Assembly: GCF_009363715.1 (NCBI RefSeq)
Contig: NZ_CP045404.1
Coordinates: 2,634,001-2,698,000 of the forward strand
Source of the DNA: Roseovarius sp. THAF9
Lineage (GTDB): Bacteria; Pseudomonadota; Alphaproteobacteria; Rhodobacterales; Rhodobacteraceae
DNA: 64,000 bases
Direction of reading: 5' to 3'
Part shown: positions 28,758 through 38,185 of the stretch, piece by piece
How positions within the stretch are numbered: position 1 is the stretch's first letter
How the letters are laid out: each line of letters begins with the position of its first letter
Notes under the pieces: model-generated
What the model was told of the DNA's origin: nothing
What the model saw: only the letters and a program-made list of their open reading frames with translations
Databases searched by the model: none
Position numbers and translations under genes: made by a program

Positions 28758-30221
28758 TCACTGACGCCCGAGCGATTTCAGAACCCGGTCCAGTTGCTGA
28801 CCCTGCCGGCTCAACGGCACCGGCGCATCCTTGACCAGGTTGTAATAGGCCGCCGGGTCGTAGGTCTGGACATTCAGGTTCAAATCCTTCGCCGTCAGCT
28901 GACCTATGGCGGACAGCACTTGGTAGGCGGCGATGGCCACGTCGACATCCGCCGAAATGAGAGTGCTGCGCGCGTCCAGCAGTTCCTGCTCGGCGTTCAG
29001 CACATCCAGCGTTGTCCGCGCGCCCAGCGTCGCCTCTTCGCGCACCCCGCGAAACGCCACTTGCGCCGCGCGCACCTGCTCGCGGCTGGCTTCGCGCACC
29101 ACCCGTGCCGATTGCAGAATGGCAAACGCGTTGCCGACATCCTGCACGACCGCGCGACGCACCACGTGAAGGTTGCCGCGGGCCGCGTCGCGTTGCGCCT
29201 GTGCCTGTCGCTTGGCCGAGCTCAGCAGCCCGCCCTGATAGATCGGCGCGCGCATGTTCAACCCGAAACTGCCCGACCGGCCATAATCGCTGCTGTCCAG
29301 TTCTTCGCTGATACCAAGCGAGCCCTGGGCGGTGAATCTCGGCTTCATCGCGGCATCCGCAGCAAGGATCGTCAGGTCGGCCGCGGCCACCCTGCGCTGT
29401 GCCTCCAGGATGTCGGGATGGTTGCGCACCGCGATGTTCTTCGAGGTCTCGGCCCCGCCGGACAGGTTCGGCAACTGCCGCGGAGATTGCAGGGTCCCGG
29501 GCTCGCGGCCCACCACGGCGATGTATTCCTCGATCGCCTGCGCCAAGTTGCCCTGTGCCTGCGCCAGTTCCCCTTGGGTGCTGGCGACACGCGCCTCGGC
29601 TTGGGCCACGTCTGTCCGGGTGACCTCGCCCACTTCGAAACGGTCGCGGGCGGCACGTAATTCCTGCCGCAGCAGGCGCAGGTTGTTCTGGCGCAGCGCC
29701 ACGAATTGCCGGTTGCGCTGCACATCGTAAAACGCGGCCACGGCCCGCAGCAGCACCTGCTGCTCGATGCTGCGCAGCGATTCCCGCGTGGCCAGCACCG
29801 TTTCCTTGGCGGCGTCGATCTGGAACCGCGTCTGGCCGAAATCGAACAGCAAAAGCTCCAGAGTGACGCCGGTGCTGAACGTGACATCGCGGTTGGTGTT
29901 GATCAGGTTGTTGCTACGCGCCTTGCCGAAATCCCGCGTGATATCCGCCGTCCAGTTGATGATCGGCCGCAGACCGGCCACCGCCTGCGCCACATCCTCG
30001 TCCGCGGCCCGCAACAGGGCGCGGTTCTGCTCCAGAAGGCCGCTGTATTCGTAAGCCCATGCCAGCGCCTCGCCCAACGTCTCGGATTTCGCGCCCCCCG
30101 GCAAAGCGGCCGTACTCGCCAGTGCCACAAGGCCCGCGGCCATCCAATGCTTCAGCCTCGGAAAACGCGCTTTGCCTGCGGCGCGTGCCGATTTACGTAC
30201 GGCTTGCTCCTGCACCATCAT
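28758..30221 (-). CDS. TolC-family outer-membrane channel protein
   Basis: 487 residues. A basic N-terminus and hydrophobic segment (about residues 26-46) form a signal peptide. The mature protein is two repeats of long coiled-coil helices separated by strands, with the typical [15 protein letters not shown] and [19 protein letters not shown] segments and [15 protein letters not shown] / [18 protein letters not shown] near the helix turns. This is the TolC/OprM outer-membrane factor used by type I secretion and efflux pumps. It could serve the RTX protein at 1.4 kb. The ATG overlaps the pcm stop by 4 nt, so the two are co-translated. Confidence 0.93.
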   Translation of the reverse strand: MMVQEQAVRKSARAAGKARFPRLKHWMAAGLVALASTAALPGGAKSETLGEALAWAYEYSGLLEQNRALLRAADEDVAQAVAGLRPIINWTADITRDFGKARSNNLINTNRDVTFSTGVTLELLLFDFGQTRFQIDAAKETVLATRESLRSIEQQVLLRAVAAFYDVQRNRQFVALRQNNLRLLRQELRAARDRFEVGEVTRTDVAQAEARVASTQGELAQAQGNLAQAIEEYIAVVGREPGTLQSPRQLPNLSGGAETSKNIAVRNHPDILEAQRRVAAADLTILAADAAMKPRFTAQGSLGISEELDSSDYGRSGSFGLNMRAPIYQGGLLSSAKRQAQAQRDAARGNLHVVRRAVVQDVGNAFAILQSARVVREASREQVRAAQVAFRGVREEATLGARTTLDVLNAEQELLDARSTLISADVDVAIAAYQVLSAIGQLTAKDLNLNVQTYDPAAYYNLVKDAPVPLSRQGQQLDRVLKSLGRQ

Positions 30222-30871
30222 AGGGTGAACGCCGCGTGCCGCTCGAAGCCGGACAGAACCGGCGCACCCGCGTTGAACGCGAACCTCCAGCTCATCTCGC
30301 CATCGATCTTGTAGCCCACGCGCATCGCGCCCAGTCCCCCCTCGGCGAACAGGCAGGCCATGCGTCCGCCTTCCTTTATCTGGTCGGTGATCGCCTCGGG
30401 CAGGTGCTCGACCGCGCCCTGAAGCATGACCACATCATAGGGCCCGTGTTCCGCCGCGCCTTCGGCCAGTGCACCTTCGTGAACGATGACATTGTCCGCA
30501 CCTTGCTCGGACAGGATGCTGCGGGCCTCATCCGCCATGTCCGCGTTCTCTTCGACGGCGACCACGGCCTCGGCCATCCGGGCGGCGACCGCGGACGAGT
30601 ATCCCAGCCCGCAACCCAGGTCGAGCACCAGCTCGTCGGCCCGAATATCCAGCGCGTCCAGCATTTTGGCCAGAGTCCGCGGCTCCAGCACGACACGCCC
30701 GCCGCCAAGGTCGACATTCTCGCCGACATAGGCCGCCTCTCGCAGGTGGCGCGGCACGAAAGCCTCGCGCGCGACCGACAGCATGGCGTCGATAATCGGA
30801 AACTTGGTGACGTCGGAGGGGCGCACTTGGGTGTCGACCATCACGGTCCGGCGCGCGGCGAAGTCGGTCAT
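30218..30871 (-). CDS. pcm: Protein-L-isoaspartate O-methyltransferase
   Basis: 217 residues with a class I SAM-methyltransferase core. [19 protein letters not shown] near residue 80 is motif I, followed by [18 protein letters not shown], and [17 protein letters not shown] replaces the usual DGAAP motif region. The N-terminal part ([33 protein letters not shown]) is the PCMT-specific cap. It would repair or tag isoaspartyl residues. In roseobacters this gene regularly precedes a tolC gene, as here (4-nt overlap). Confidence 0.85.
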   Translation of the reverse strand: MTDFAARRTVMVDTQVRPSDVTKFPIIDAMLSVAREAFVPRHLREAAYVGENVDLGGGRVVLEPRTLAKMLDALDIRADELVLDLGCGLGYSSAVAARMAEAVVAVEENADMADEARSILSEQGADNVIVHEGALAEGAAEHGPYDVVMLQGAVEHLPEAITDQIKEGGRMACLFAEGGLGAMRVGYKIDGEMSWRFAFNAGAPVLSGFERHAAFTL

Positions 30872-31142
30872 TCGGTCATCCCTCTAGCTGCAGAATCCTG
30901 CCTTGAGTTTTGCCACAAACCCCAGCCCCTCACAATGGTCATAAACCGAGCGGTACAGATTGGGTCGCCGGGACTGGCGGCGACAGCCCTTTCAGCACCG
31001 CCCTTGTTGCCGTCATGGGCGGCGCGTGTACGGGCCAAACCTCTGGAAAGCCCGGCCTGGTCCGATCCCGGCACACGAGGTCTGGACATCGTCGCGGCGA
31101 AACTTTAAGCAACCATCTCAGGCCGAACGGCCCACCACGGAT

Positions 31143-31216
31143 GGCGAGTTGGCGGAGTGGTGACGCAGCGGATTGCAAATCCGTGTACACCGGTTCGATT
31201 CCGGTACTCGCCTCCA
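31143..31216 (+). tRNA. tRNA-Cys (anticodon GCA)
   Basis: A 74-nt cloverleaf including encoded CCA. The acceptor GGCGAGT pairs with ACTCGCC, the discriminator is T, the anticodon stem-loop GCGGATTGCAAATCCGT carries GCA, and the T arm reads CCGGTTCGATTCCGG. No hairpin terminator follows; instead the base composition turns AT-rich immediately after the CCA. This marks a likely island boundary. Confidence 0.96.
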
Positions 31217-31577
31217 AAATAAACATGTATCACATTGATTTTTATGAATAATATTCAATACTATCGGAGCCCCTTCCACACTTACCCGCCCAAATTTCAT
31301 TGATTACATTTCAACGCCGCTTGTTACGAATTGACCCGCATCAACTCGCGAGCACTACACCAAAGCCATTTCCTGTTTTTGTAGGTAGATTGCACGGAAC
31401 GTTCGCCTCGTTTCGTGCTGCCAGCGAGGACACGATTCTAGCTCAGATATACAAGGATCATGTCAGCAGTTTGGAAGGCAAGGGTCTTACCATTACACAA
31501 CGCCCGCTCGGCTAGACACCAACTATGATACGTTGGTTCCGAGGTCAAGAAGCGACAGCCACTAAAGGGATTGGACT
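31217..31577. other. AT-rich stretch after tRNA-Cys with a weak ORF
   Basis: 361 bp, lower in GC than the core genes. One 71-codon frame (31300-31515, TTG start, no clear ribosome site, ending TQRPLG) is open on the plus strand but resembles nothing I know; it may be a fragment of an acquired gene. No integrase remnant and no second copy of the tRNA 3' end could be recognised by eye. Confidence 0.4.
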
Positions 31578-32273
31578 ATGACAAAACAGCATGCCGTGCT
31601 CATTGGCGTCGGTGACGGGCTTTCCGCCGCGCTTGCGCGAGAACTGGCGAAGGATCACGCGCTGACTTTGGCCGCACGAAACGGCGACAGGATGCGGGAA
31701 GTGGCAGAGGATACCAAGGCTGAAACTGTGCTCCTCGATGCTACCGACGAGCCGGCCGTCGCTGCACTTTTTGACGATCTACCAACCGCACCGCGCGTGG
31801 TCATTTACAACCCTTCAGCACGCGTTCGCGGCCCTGTGGCAGACCTGGATGCCAACGAGGTTAGAAATGCACTCGACGTGACAGCGATCGGTGCCTTCCT
31901 GACCGGCAAACATGCTGCGCGGCGGATGCTTGCGGCGGAGACGGTTGACGGCGTGCGCGGCACAATCCTGTTCACCGGCGCCTCCGCTGGCGTGAAAGGC
32001 TTTCCGCAATCGGCGCCCTTCGCCATGGGCAAGTTTGCACAGCGGGGACTTGCGGAAAGCATGGCGCGGGAACTGCACCCTCAGGGCATCCATGTGGCTT
32101 GGATCAACATAGACGGCGCAATACTTAACCCGGGCCGGACCGAGCCCGCGGACAAACCGGGATCGATGCTGCGTCCAGAGGCGATCGCAGTGACCTATCG
32201 CCATCTTATCGAGCAGGACCCCACGGCATGGTCAAACGAAATCGCGGTGCGCCCCTGGGTCGAAAAGTTCTGA
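31578..32273 (+). CDS. SDR-family protein with Phe at the catalytic Tyr position
   Basis: 231 residues of Rossmann short-chain dehydrogenase fold. The cofactor loop is IGVGDGLSAALAREL near residue 9, IYNPSARVRGPVADL matches the NNAG strand region, and ILFTGASAGVKGFPQSA contains the active-site serine. The YxxxK motif reads FAMGK near residue 156, so tyrosine is replaced by phenylalanine while lysine is kept. Classical SDR catalysis would therefore be impaired, or a different chemistry is used. An AAAGGGA ribosome site precedes ATG 31578. It is the first clear gene after tRNA-Cys. Confidence 0.8.
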   Translation: MTKQHAVLIGVGDGLSAALARELAKDHALTLAARNGDRMREVAEDTKAETVLLDATDEPAVAALFDDLPTAPRVVIYNPSARVRGPVADLDANEVRNALDVTAIGAFLTGKHAARRMLAAETVDGVRGTILFTGASAGVKGFPQSAPFAMGKFAQRGLAESMARELHPQGIHVAWINIDGAILNPGRTEPADKPGSMLRPEAIAVTYRHLIEQDPTAWSNEIAVRPWVEKF

Positions 32274-32402
32274 CTGAAGGCGTAATTATCCAGAAGCTTG
32301 AAAGGGACTTTCGGCCCTCAGCGGACATTCAGAGCTGATTGATGTGCTGCAATGCTGCTTCCCCAAAGCGGACTTCGACCATGAACTTGGGATTGTTGGT
32401 GT

Positions 32403-32948
32403 TTAACGAGCGTTAAATTCAATTACCTCGCAATTCTGAGGTTGAATTCCCGTCATCGCTCGAATGAAGTTTCCATGTGTGACAATCGCGGTGGAATGCA
32501 CGCGTTCACGCGTGAGAAAGTCCACAAATTCATTCACTCTTTCCTGCAATATCTCATCAGGTTCGACGGAAAGCCCCCTGTGATCTTTTTCCCCGTCATG
32601 CCACCAGAAATCTTCTAGGTGATCAAAATCAAGATGCGGGTATCTTTTTGAAAGTACGCTGGGTGGACTTCCGACATCGCAGCTGTTGCATAGTTGCTCC
32701 CTCACTGCCGGGTTGATCTGAAACGGTATCTCATCTCCAAATATCAAATTTGCCGTTTGAAGGGTTCTGGTGAAAGGTGAAACGATAACGTTTGAAAGAT
32801 TAAGGTGATTTACCAAAGCCTTGACCTTCAGAGCCTGAACTTCTCCGAGCTCTGTGATGGGCGCGTCAAAAATCATGGGATCTGGCAATTTAGGATCGTA
32901 CACCGCGTTGAAGGCCGATTGGGCATGTCGGATGAGGTAAATTGTCAC
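32403..32948 (-). CDS. Histidine phosphatase superfamily protein
   Basis: 181 residues. The phosphohistidine motif is at the N-terminus (YLIRHAQSAFN), a VSPFTRTLQTANLIF arginine region follows near residue 57, and the second histidine is in AIVTHGNFIRAM near residue 160. Together these define the phosphoglycerate mutase-like (RHG) phosphatases. Substrate unknown. It starts with GTG 32948, preceded by GGAAG at 10 nt. Base composition is clearly lower in GC than core genes, in keeping with acquisition. Confidence 0.85.
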   Translation of the reverse strand: MTIYLIRHAQSAFNAVYDPKLPDPMIFDAPITELGEVQALKVKALVNHLNLSNVIVSPFTRTLQTANLIFGDEIPFQINPAVREQLCNSCDVGSPPSVLSKRYPHLDFDHLEDFWWHDGEKDHRGLSVEPDEILQERVNEFVDFLTRERVHSTAIVTHGNFIRAMTGIQPQNCEVIEFNAR

Positions 32949-33124
32949 TTTGCAAACTTCCTAACGTAGGGATCACGAAAACGTAGGGATCACTAAGTTG
33001 CTTTCGCAACCACTTGGTCAAACTATTCCAGGCTCAACCCAAACTCCAGATAAGGAGACGAGCCACCGTGCTGGCAAACCGGCGAGCTCTGAGTTGTCAT
33101 ACAACCGTAGTTCCAGAATCCAGT

Positions 33125-34129
33125 TCAACGTCGAGCTGCAACAAGAATATGGGTGTTTCCAACCGGTTTGAAGGAATCTAAATGAAAGCCGGCCTGGCTC
33201 AGCAGGCGAGAGTATTCTGCCACATCACGAAGCCGCCCCCGCCCCATCTTTAATGAAAGAAACAAGTTGAGCGCCGCCAGTTCTACCGACGGCGAAGTGC
33301 GCTCAATCATCATCTCTTCAAAGATCAGGACCTGCGTAACACGTTCTTGTAACGCTTGTAATAGCTTGACGACCTCACCATCGCTCCAGTCATGCAGCAC
33401 CTTCGAGAGGATGCAAAGATCAGCTGAGACGTCTTGTGATTCAAAGAAGTCGCCTGAATATATCGACACGTTTTCTGCAAGTCCCGAGATCAGCCCGGCC
33501 TTCCGCGCCGTCGCAACCATATCGGGTGTTTCTAGAATCTGGAACTTTTTCTCAGGGTGTTTTGCGGCTAAGGCAGCGATCAATGCCCCTGACCCGGCGC
33601 CGGCGTCCACAATAGTCTCGGATGTACTTAGGTCAATATGCGGCAGAAGATCAGGAAGAAGCCTAACCATCTGCGCATGCATGGTCTTCAGAAAACCCAT
33701 ACGTTGGCCTTCATTCAGCGCATCGAAATAGTCGCTCTTATTATCCCGCTCGTCGGTAGTGACATGCTCTTTCAGATTAGAGAAGAAGTCCCAAACATCA
33801 GAAGAGTGTTCGAGCTCGAAGCCCATGTATTCTCCTGAGTCCGGAAGCAGGTGACGACGGCCAAAGTTCGTGAGCTCGATGCCATTTTTTGTCTCGCGGC
33901 ATATACCAAGTGCAATCAATAGTAGTAGCAACGGCTCTAGTTTGCGGTCTGAGATACCGGTAGTTTGCGCGATCCTTTCCGAACTCACTGGCCGTTGTTT
34001 GAGATCCGGGAGAAAATTGAGCTCAACGATTGTCGAGAGCGCTCGAGATACCCAAAAGCCAGATCCTAGCACCCATAGAAGGTCACGCTGTTTGAAGGAG
34101 TATTCAGATTCTTCACCGGACACGAGCAT
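33125..34129 (-). CDS. SAM-dependent O-methyltransferase (COMT/acetylserotonin type)
   Basis: 334 residues. An N-terminal winged-helix dimerisation domain (about 10-95, with LDLLLLLIALGICRETKNGIELTN-like pattern) is followed by a SAM-binding domain. IVDAGAGSGALIAALAAKHP near residue 172 is motif I and KVLHDWSDGEVVKLLQ near residue 243 supplies the catalytic histidine region typical of the plant-COMT-like family 2. Such enzymes methylate hydroxyl groups of small aromatic or polyketide-like molecules. It is 6 bp downstream of the membrane-protein gene on the same strand and is low in GC. The acceptor cannot be deduced. Confidence 0.85.
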   Translation of the reverse strand: MLVSGEESEYSFKQRDLLWVLGSGFWVSRALSTIVELNFLPDLKQRPVSSERIAQTTGISDRKLEPLLLLLIALGICRETKNGIELTNFGRRHLLPDSGEYMGFELEHSSDVWDFFSNLKEHVTTDERDNKSDYFDALNEGQRMGFLKTMHAQMVRLLPDLLPHIDLSTSETIVDAGAGSGALIAALAAKHPEKKFQILETPDMVATARKAGLISGLAENVSIYSGDFFESQDVSADLCILSKVLHDWSDGEVVKLLQALQERVTQVLIFEEMMIERTSPSVELAALNLFLSLKMGRGRLRDVAEYSRLLSQAGFHLDSFKPVGNTHILVAARR

Positions 34130-34135
34130 AAGCGG

Positions 34136-34825
34136 CTAACGCGTCTCGGGTGCGGCATTATTTGGCACTGGTACCGTAATAGCCGCGTATAATCGCACGA
34201 CGCGAAATAGCGAGAAGCTCATGACAACCGTCATGAATATACCTACAAGAATGAGGCATTTATCAAGAACACCACTGCTGTAACTATATGGGTCAAGTTC
34301 AACCCGTTGACTTATAAGCCATATCAAGACGAAATAGCTTGGTCCCAGGCACGCGATTGCTCGGAAGAACACCATCAGCCATATCCAAGCACGTGAGATC
34401 TGATCCCCGAAAAGGAAGTCTCCACGGATTTGCTCCCAGTTAAAGATCGCAGGTTCCCCGTCAGCATCATCCTGCCCCACTATTCTCATTGCCGTTGGCT
34501 TTAGATACTGGTCAATATATCGCGCAGCTTGAGTAATAAACTCATCCTGCTCTAGGTAAAGCCAAGTGAGAACGCAAAACACTACTGGTGACACTAAGTA
34601 CACCATACTGTGATCCACGCGCTCGAGCTTAAGGGACGATGCAGTTGCTTGGACAGCCCCTTCAAGCTCTGAAGACTGCGCACTTGATGCGTCAAGGCCA
34701 AGAAGTATTGAGGCGAAGACCCCAATCCCGGCCAAGATGATGTATTGAACTTTAACCCGCTCTAGGATCTCAGTTCTCAGAGCGTTGTACTCTGCTAGCA
34801 AAGCGTTCTCGATGAGGTTAGACAT
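34136..34825 (-). CDS. Uncharacterised membrane protein
   Basis: About 229 residues from the preferred ATG 34825 (MSNLIENALL); a longer ATG start at 34858 exists and neither has a clear ribosome site. Membrane segments are near residues 30-47, 80-98, 150-172 and 190-212. The N-terminal EYNALRTEILERVKVQYIILAG with the LVSPVVFCVLTWLYLEQDEFITQAARYIDQ region resembles a widespread but unnamed family of small bacterial membrane proteins. Function unknown. It is divergent from the glycosyltransferase and stands directly upstream of the methyltransferase, so the three probably work together. Confidence 0.65.
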   Translation of the reverse strand: MSNLIENALLAEYNALRTEILERVKVQYIILAGIGVFASILLGLDASSAQSSELEGAVQATASSLKLERVDHSMVYLVSPVVFCVLTWLYLEQDEFITQAARYIDQYLKPTAMRIVGQDDADGEPAIFNWEQIRGDFLFGDQISRAWIWLMVFFRAIACLGPSYFVLIWLISQRVELDPYSYSSGVLDKCLILVGIFMTVVMSFSLFRVVRLYAAITVPVPNNAAPETR

Positions 34826-34915
34826 AAGGCACAGGAACCTTGATTGGGTCGTTTCCATGATGCTAGTACTTCAGTGGCTGTCAAGCTGCGGAAATTGGAG
34901 CTGACCCATCTAACT

Positions 34916-36145
34916 ATGTCCGAGTTCCTGCTTCTCAGCTTCGGAGTCCTAACCCTTTCCAATGCTTTCGCACTCCTTGAAGTCTTGGGCGCGCGACTAG
35001 CATATCTGGAGGGCTATACAGGTAAGAATGGGACAACATCAGAAGACCTTCATGAGAGCACATCAATTGTCGTTTGCGCACTTTTTCCAAATGAAGAGAG
35101 TAGCTTAGCCGTCACTGTGCCGCACAACATGAAGCTCTCCACAGAGTTTGGTATGAATTACTACCTCTCTGTGAACGCCAACAAAGAATTCGACCTCTCG
35201 ACAGCCAGAGATCACCTTCAGTTCGAGTATAAAGAAGACAGTCTCATTCTTAATTTGGATAGCGACAGCAAGGCCGAGAACCTCAACAACGCGGCTGAAT
35301 CCATAGACACGAAAAATTTCCTAATTCTGGATGCTGATGCGCGCATTGAGTACTTTCATTCTAGAGTAAAGGAAAGGATTTCTGACGATATTGCATGCAT
35401 TCAGTTTACGAACAGAGTTCTCGAATACCCGTCTTTCTTAAATTGGCTCGTCCGGCACGAGACGGATCTCAAGTACTTTGTCTCCTATCCAGGGCGGTAT
35501 CGAATTCTTGAGACTGCGTACTGCAGTGGGAGCAACGCCCTGTGGCGAACTGAGAAGGCAAAACAGATTGGATTCAGCAAATCGGCGGCGACGGAAGATA
35601 TTGAAGCATCAATTAGGAGTCTCTTAGCAGGGCATCGCATTGTGTTCTCGCTCGATGCGCTGGCGTATGACGAGGCCCCCCCGACTTGGCGCGATTGGTG
35701 GAGACAGCGTCGTCGCTGGGCAATTGGTTGGGCGCAGCTCTTTGTGCGTTTTCAGTTCTCGGTGCTGACATCGAGCCAGCTCACTCTGATCCAGAAGGCA
35801 AGCTGGTCTGTGCTTCTAACAGTCCGCAGGTTACTCTATCCAATGGCTTTCGCGGTGCTGTTCTTGGCGGGTATTTTGGATCCTTTAGTTGACGGGACAG
35901 CTTTGGTGCTTTTGATCATCCACGCAGTGGGCCAGTCGGCAATTTGCCTCGTTTCCTGTGGACTAGCATGGAAGATTCTGGACTCTCGAGGTATCGACCA
36001 CAATAAGCTTTCTATGCTCGGATACGTCATTCTCTTTCCTCTATATGATGTCGTGCGCACACTGAGCATTCTTGCGAGTTTCGATGGGTTCTTTCGTTCT
36101 AAAGTTCCTTGGCATGTCACGAGACGAAGGCTCGATATACAGTAA
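34916..36145 (+). CDS. Membrane-bound processive family 2 glycosyltransferase
   Basis: 409 residues. An N-terminal membrane segment precedes a GT2 catalytic domain: IVVCALFPNEES, a LILDADARIEYF DxD-type metal site near residue 140, the acceptor motif SAATEDIEASIRSL near residue 225, and RQRRRWAIGW near residue 268, the QxxRW-type motif of processive synthases such as cellulose, hyaluronan or chitin synthases. Three or four C-terminal membrane segments follow. It could polymerise or glycosylate a lipid or exopolysaccharide. GC is low. The start at 34916 begins the first membrane helix; an in-frame TTG at 34844 is less likely. Confidence 0.82.
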   Translation: MSEFLLLSFGVLTLSNAFALLEVLGARLAYLEGYTGKNGTTSEDLHESTSIVVCALFPNEESSLAVTVPHNMKLSTEFGMNYYLSVNANKEFDLSTARDHLQFEYKEDSLILNLDSDSKAENLNNAAESIDTKNFLILDADARIEYFHSRVKERISDDIACIQFTNRVLEYPSFLNWLVRHETDLKYFVSYPGRYRILETAYCSGSNALWRTEKAKQIGFSKSAATEDIEASIRSLLAGHRIVFSLDALAYDEAPPTWRDWWRQRRRWAIGWAQLFVRFQFSVLTSSQLTLIQKASWSVLLTVRRLLYPMAFAVLFLAGILDPLVDGTALVLLIIHAVGQSAICLVSCGLAWKILDSRGIDHNKLSMLGYVILFPLYDVVRTLSILASFDGFFRSKVPWHVTRRRLDIQ

Positions 36146-36651
36146 GAGAATTTTTTTGTTTTGGCGCTCGACATGAGTTTGGTGATGGAAAGGAATTCCG
36201 TAGAGCACTGGGAAAACACAAGTGAATATCCGACCTTCCGGAAGCAAGCGAGGTGCCATCTTGGAAATTGTCCGACAAGCTATGCTGGACTCTGCAACTC
36301 GAACACATCGCGAATTGAAGGAAACAGCCGTTGTCTGTTGCGGTCCAGAGGCCGATCTTGCCCACAAAATCAAAGAACAAATGGACAAAGATGTGACATG
36401 TTGATCGCCAACTTGACGGCTAAGCGGTGAGGGCTGTCCGCCTTGGACTCTGGGATGTCGCGCTGGGGTGAGACGGCGCCGAGGTCGACCCAAACTGGAC
36501 CTTCATCTTTTTGTCAAGTGCTGCATCGCGGCTTCACCAGACCGGACCTTCGCTGCGCCTGCAAGATCAAGGTGCCGCAAAACTCACAGTCTGCGAAGGA
36601 AACCGCCGTTCGCTACGACTGCGCAAAATTCTGCAATGACTGCAACCGCAT
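36146..36651. other. Non-coding or degraded stretch in the island
   Basis: 506 bp without a convincing gene. A 60-codon frame (36222-36404, GTG start) encodes a plausible helical peptide with KRGAILEIVRQAMLDSATR, but it lacks a ribosome site and is unknown to me. From about 36430 on, the sequence returns to higher GC and looks like scrambled intergenic DNA. No RNA gene or inverted repeat of note. Confidence 0.4.
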
Positions 36652-37130
36652 CTAATCAATACCGTAAATCATTGCCGCATACTCGCGAACCTGATCCGGT
36701 GTTTGGCCTTCTATTTCCCGCAAGTATCCCAAGAATTCGTCTGGATCGCTCAGAGAGAATATGCGGGCCTTGTACTCCAACTCGGTCCCAAGTGGTTCTT
36801 CCTTCAATAGTGCAGCGCAACGCTTGTCGATGAAGAGCGCATCCACGTACGGCGCATATGTCGAAATTGTCCTCACATCATTCACGAGTCCACGATCAAC
36901 TATTTTCTTCTCGCCCATTACGACCCGCCTAGCCACAGCGGCAAATAAGTATGATGAAATCCTTTGATGTGGTATTTCCCGTTGCCGTTCCCAATGCCAA
37001 AACTTCATGATTTCAATCGGCTGCTGATTTTCATCAACTCCACGATCTTCAAGTAGGCGGCAAAGCTCTCTGTACTCGCGATAAATCGGCCTACCTGAAC
37101 TCTCAAGAAGCGCCAGCGAGTCGCTTGGAT
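36652..37130 (-). pseudogene. 3' part of an unknown gene interrupted by the IS3-family element
   Basis: The frame ending at TAG 36652 stays open upstream through an internal ATG at 37008 right up to the left terminal repeat of the IS at 37131. It therefore did not start at 37008. Recognisable segments are SSYLFAAVARRVVMGEKK, TYAPYVDALFIDKRCAALL and RIFSLSDPDEFLGYLREI, which I recall from uncharacterised proteins only. Deleting the IS insertion plus one GGAT duplicate (37127-38906) joins it in frame to the piece on the far side (38907-38962), giving about 175 codons from a TTG at 38959. The internal ATG might still give a 118-residue product. Confidence 0.65.
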
Positions 37131-37204
37131 TGTCCGTCTTCAGAGTTTTTCGGACAAGTCGTTTGTTTTGGTAACGGAGGCTCTGGTTCGGTTTCTGTTT
37201 GAGT

Positions 37205-38185
37205 TTAGGCGACCGCGGCTTTGTGCTGCAACCGGCGCTTTCGGATTGTCTGTTTCTTGATCTCCTCTCTCATTTTCAGGATCGTCCGACCCCGACCGTG
37301 GTAGACGTCAGCCGGCGTCAGGTTATCCAGGCTCTCGTGGTATCGCCGAGTGTTGTAGTATCCGACGAAGTCGCCGATCTGGCGTTCAAGATCCCCCGGC
37401 AGATAGTAGTTCTCCAGCAGAACCCGGTTCTTCATGGTCTGGTGCCAGCGTTCGATCTTGCCCTGGGTCTGTGGGTGGTGCGGCGCTCCGCGGACGTGAT
37501 CCATACCTTTGGTATCGAGGTAGTCGGCCAGGTCGGCCGCAACGTAGGACGAGCCGTTGTCGCTGAGCAGCCGGGGCTTGTGAACGACTGTCGCATGAGC
37601 ACAGCCCGAGGCCTCCAGCGCCAGATCCAGCGTGTCCGTCACATCCACGGCCTTCATTGTCGTGCAGAGCTTCCACGCGATGATGTAGCGGCTGTAATCG
37701 TCGAGGATCGTGCTGAGATAGAACCAGCCCCAACCGATGACCTTGAGATAGGTGAAGTCGGTTTGCCAGAGTTCGTTGGGCCGAGTTGTCTTGTCCCGGA
37801 ACTCATCGGCGGCACGGATCACCACATGGGCCGGAGCCGTGATCAGGTCCTGGGCCTTGAGAATGCGGTATGCCGAGGACTCAGATACAAAATACCGTTT
37901 CTCATCGGTGTATTTGACCGCCAATTCCCGTGGCGTCAGATCCTCATGATCCAGCGCGAACTCAACGAAGGCGTCGCGGATCTCGTCCGGGATGCGGTTC
38001 CACACCGCCCGAGGCCGCGGGGACGTGTCACGCAAAGCGTCAACGCCGCCATCGGCCCACCGCGCATACCACTGGTAATAGGTGCTGCTGGGAATGCCGA
38101 GCATGGTCAGGGTCCGCCTGACCGGCAAATGCGAGGCTTCGACTGTCCGAATGATCTCGAGCTTCTCCGAGGCTGGGTATCTCAT
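37205..38185 (-). CDS. IS3-family transposase OrfB (DDE integrase core)
   Basis: 326 residues. An N-terminal helix-turn-helix part (LGIPSSTYYQWYARW) is followed by the rve integrase core with the DDE triad visible as WQTDFTY (D143), LLSDNGS (D209) and GKIERWH (E245), giving the DD(35)E spacing typical of IS3. The C-terminal YNTRRYHESLDNLTPADVY is also diagnostic. Its ATG overlaps the OrfA stop by ATGA, so expression is by translational coupling rather than an obvious frameshift. It appears full-length and probably active. Confidence 0.95.
   Translation of the reverse strand: MRYPASEKLEIIRTVEASHLPVRRTLTMLGIPSSTYYQWYARWADGGVDALRDTSPRPRAVWNRIPDEIRDAFVEFALDHEDLTPRELAVKYTDEKRYFVSESSAYRILKAQDLITAPAHVVIRAADEFRDKTTRPNELWQTDFTYLKVIGWGWFYLSTILDDYSRYIIAWKLCTTMKAVDVTDTLDLALEASGCAHATVVHKPRLLSDNGSSYVAADLADYLDTKGMDHVRGAPHHPQTQGKIERWHQTMKNRVLLENYYLPGDLERQIGDFVGYYNTRRYHESLDNLTPADVYHGRGRTILKMREEIKKQTIRKRRLQHKAAVA

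Noticed and set aside
30939..31226. 95-codon minus-strand frame over tRNA-Cys
   Set aside because: Overlaps a structurally perfect tRNA; sequence is not protein-like.
36146..36651. Small protein genes in the gap after the glycosyltransferase
   Set aside because: Frames of 60-120 codons overlap in several phases, lack ribosome sites and resemble nothing; kept only as a comment.
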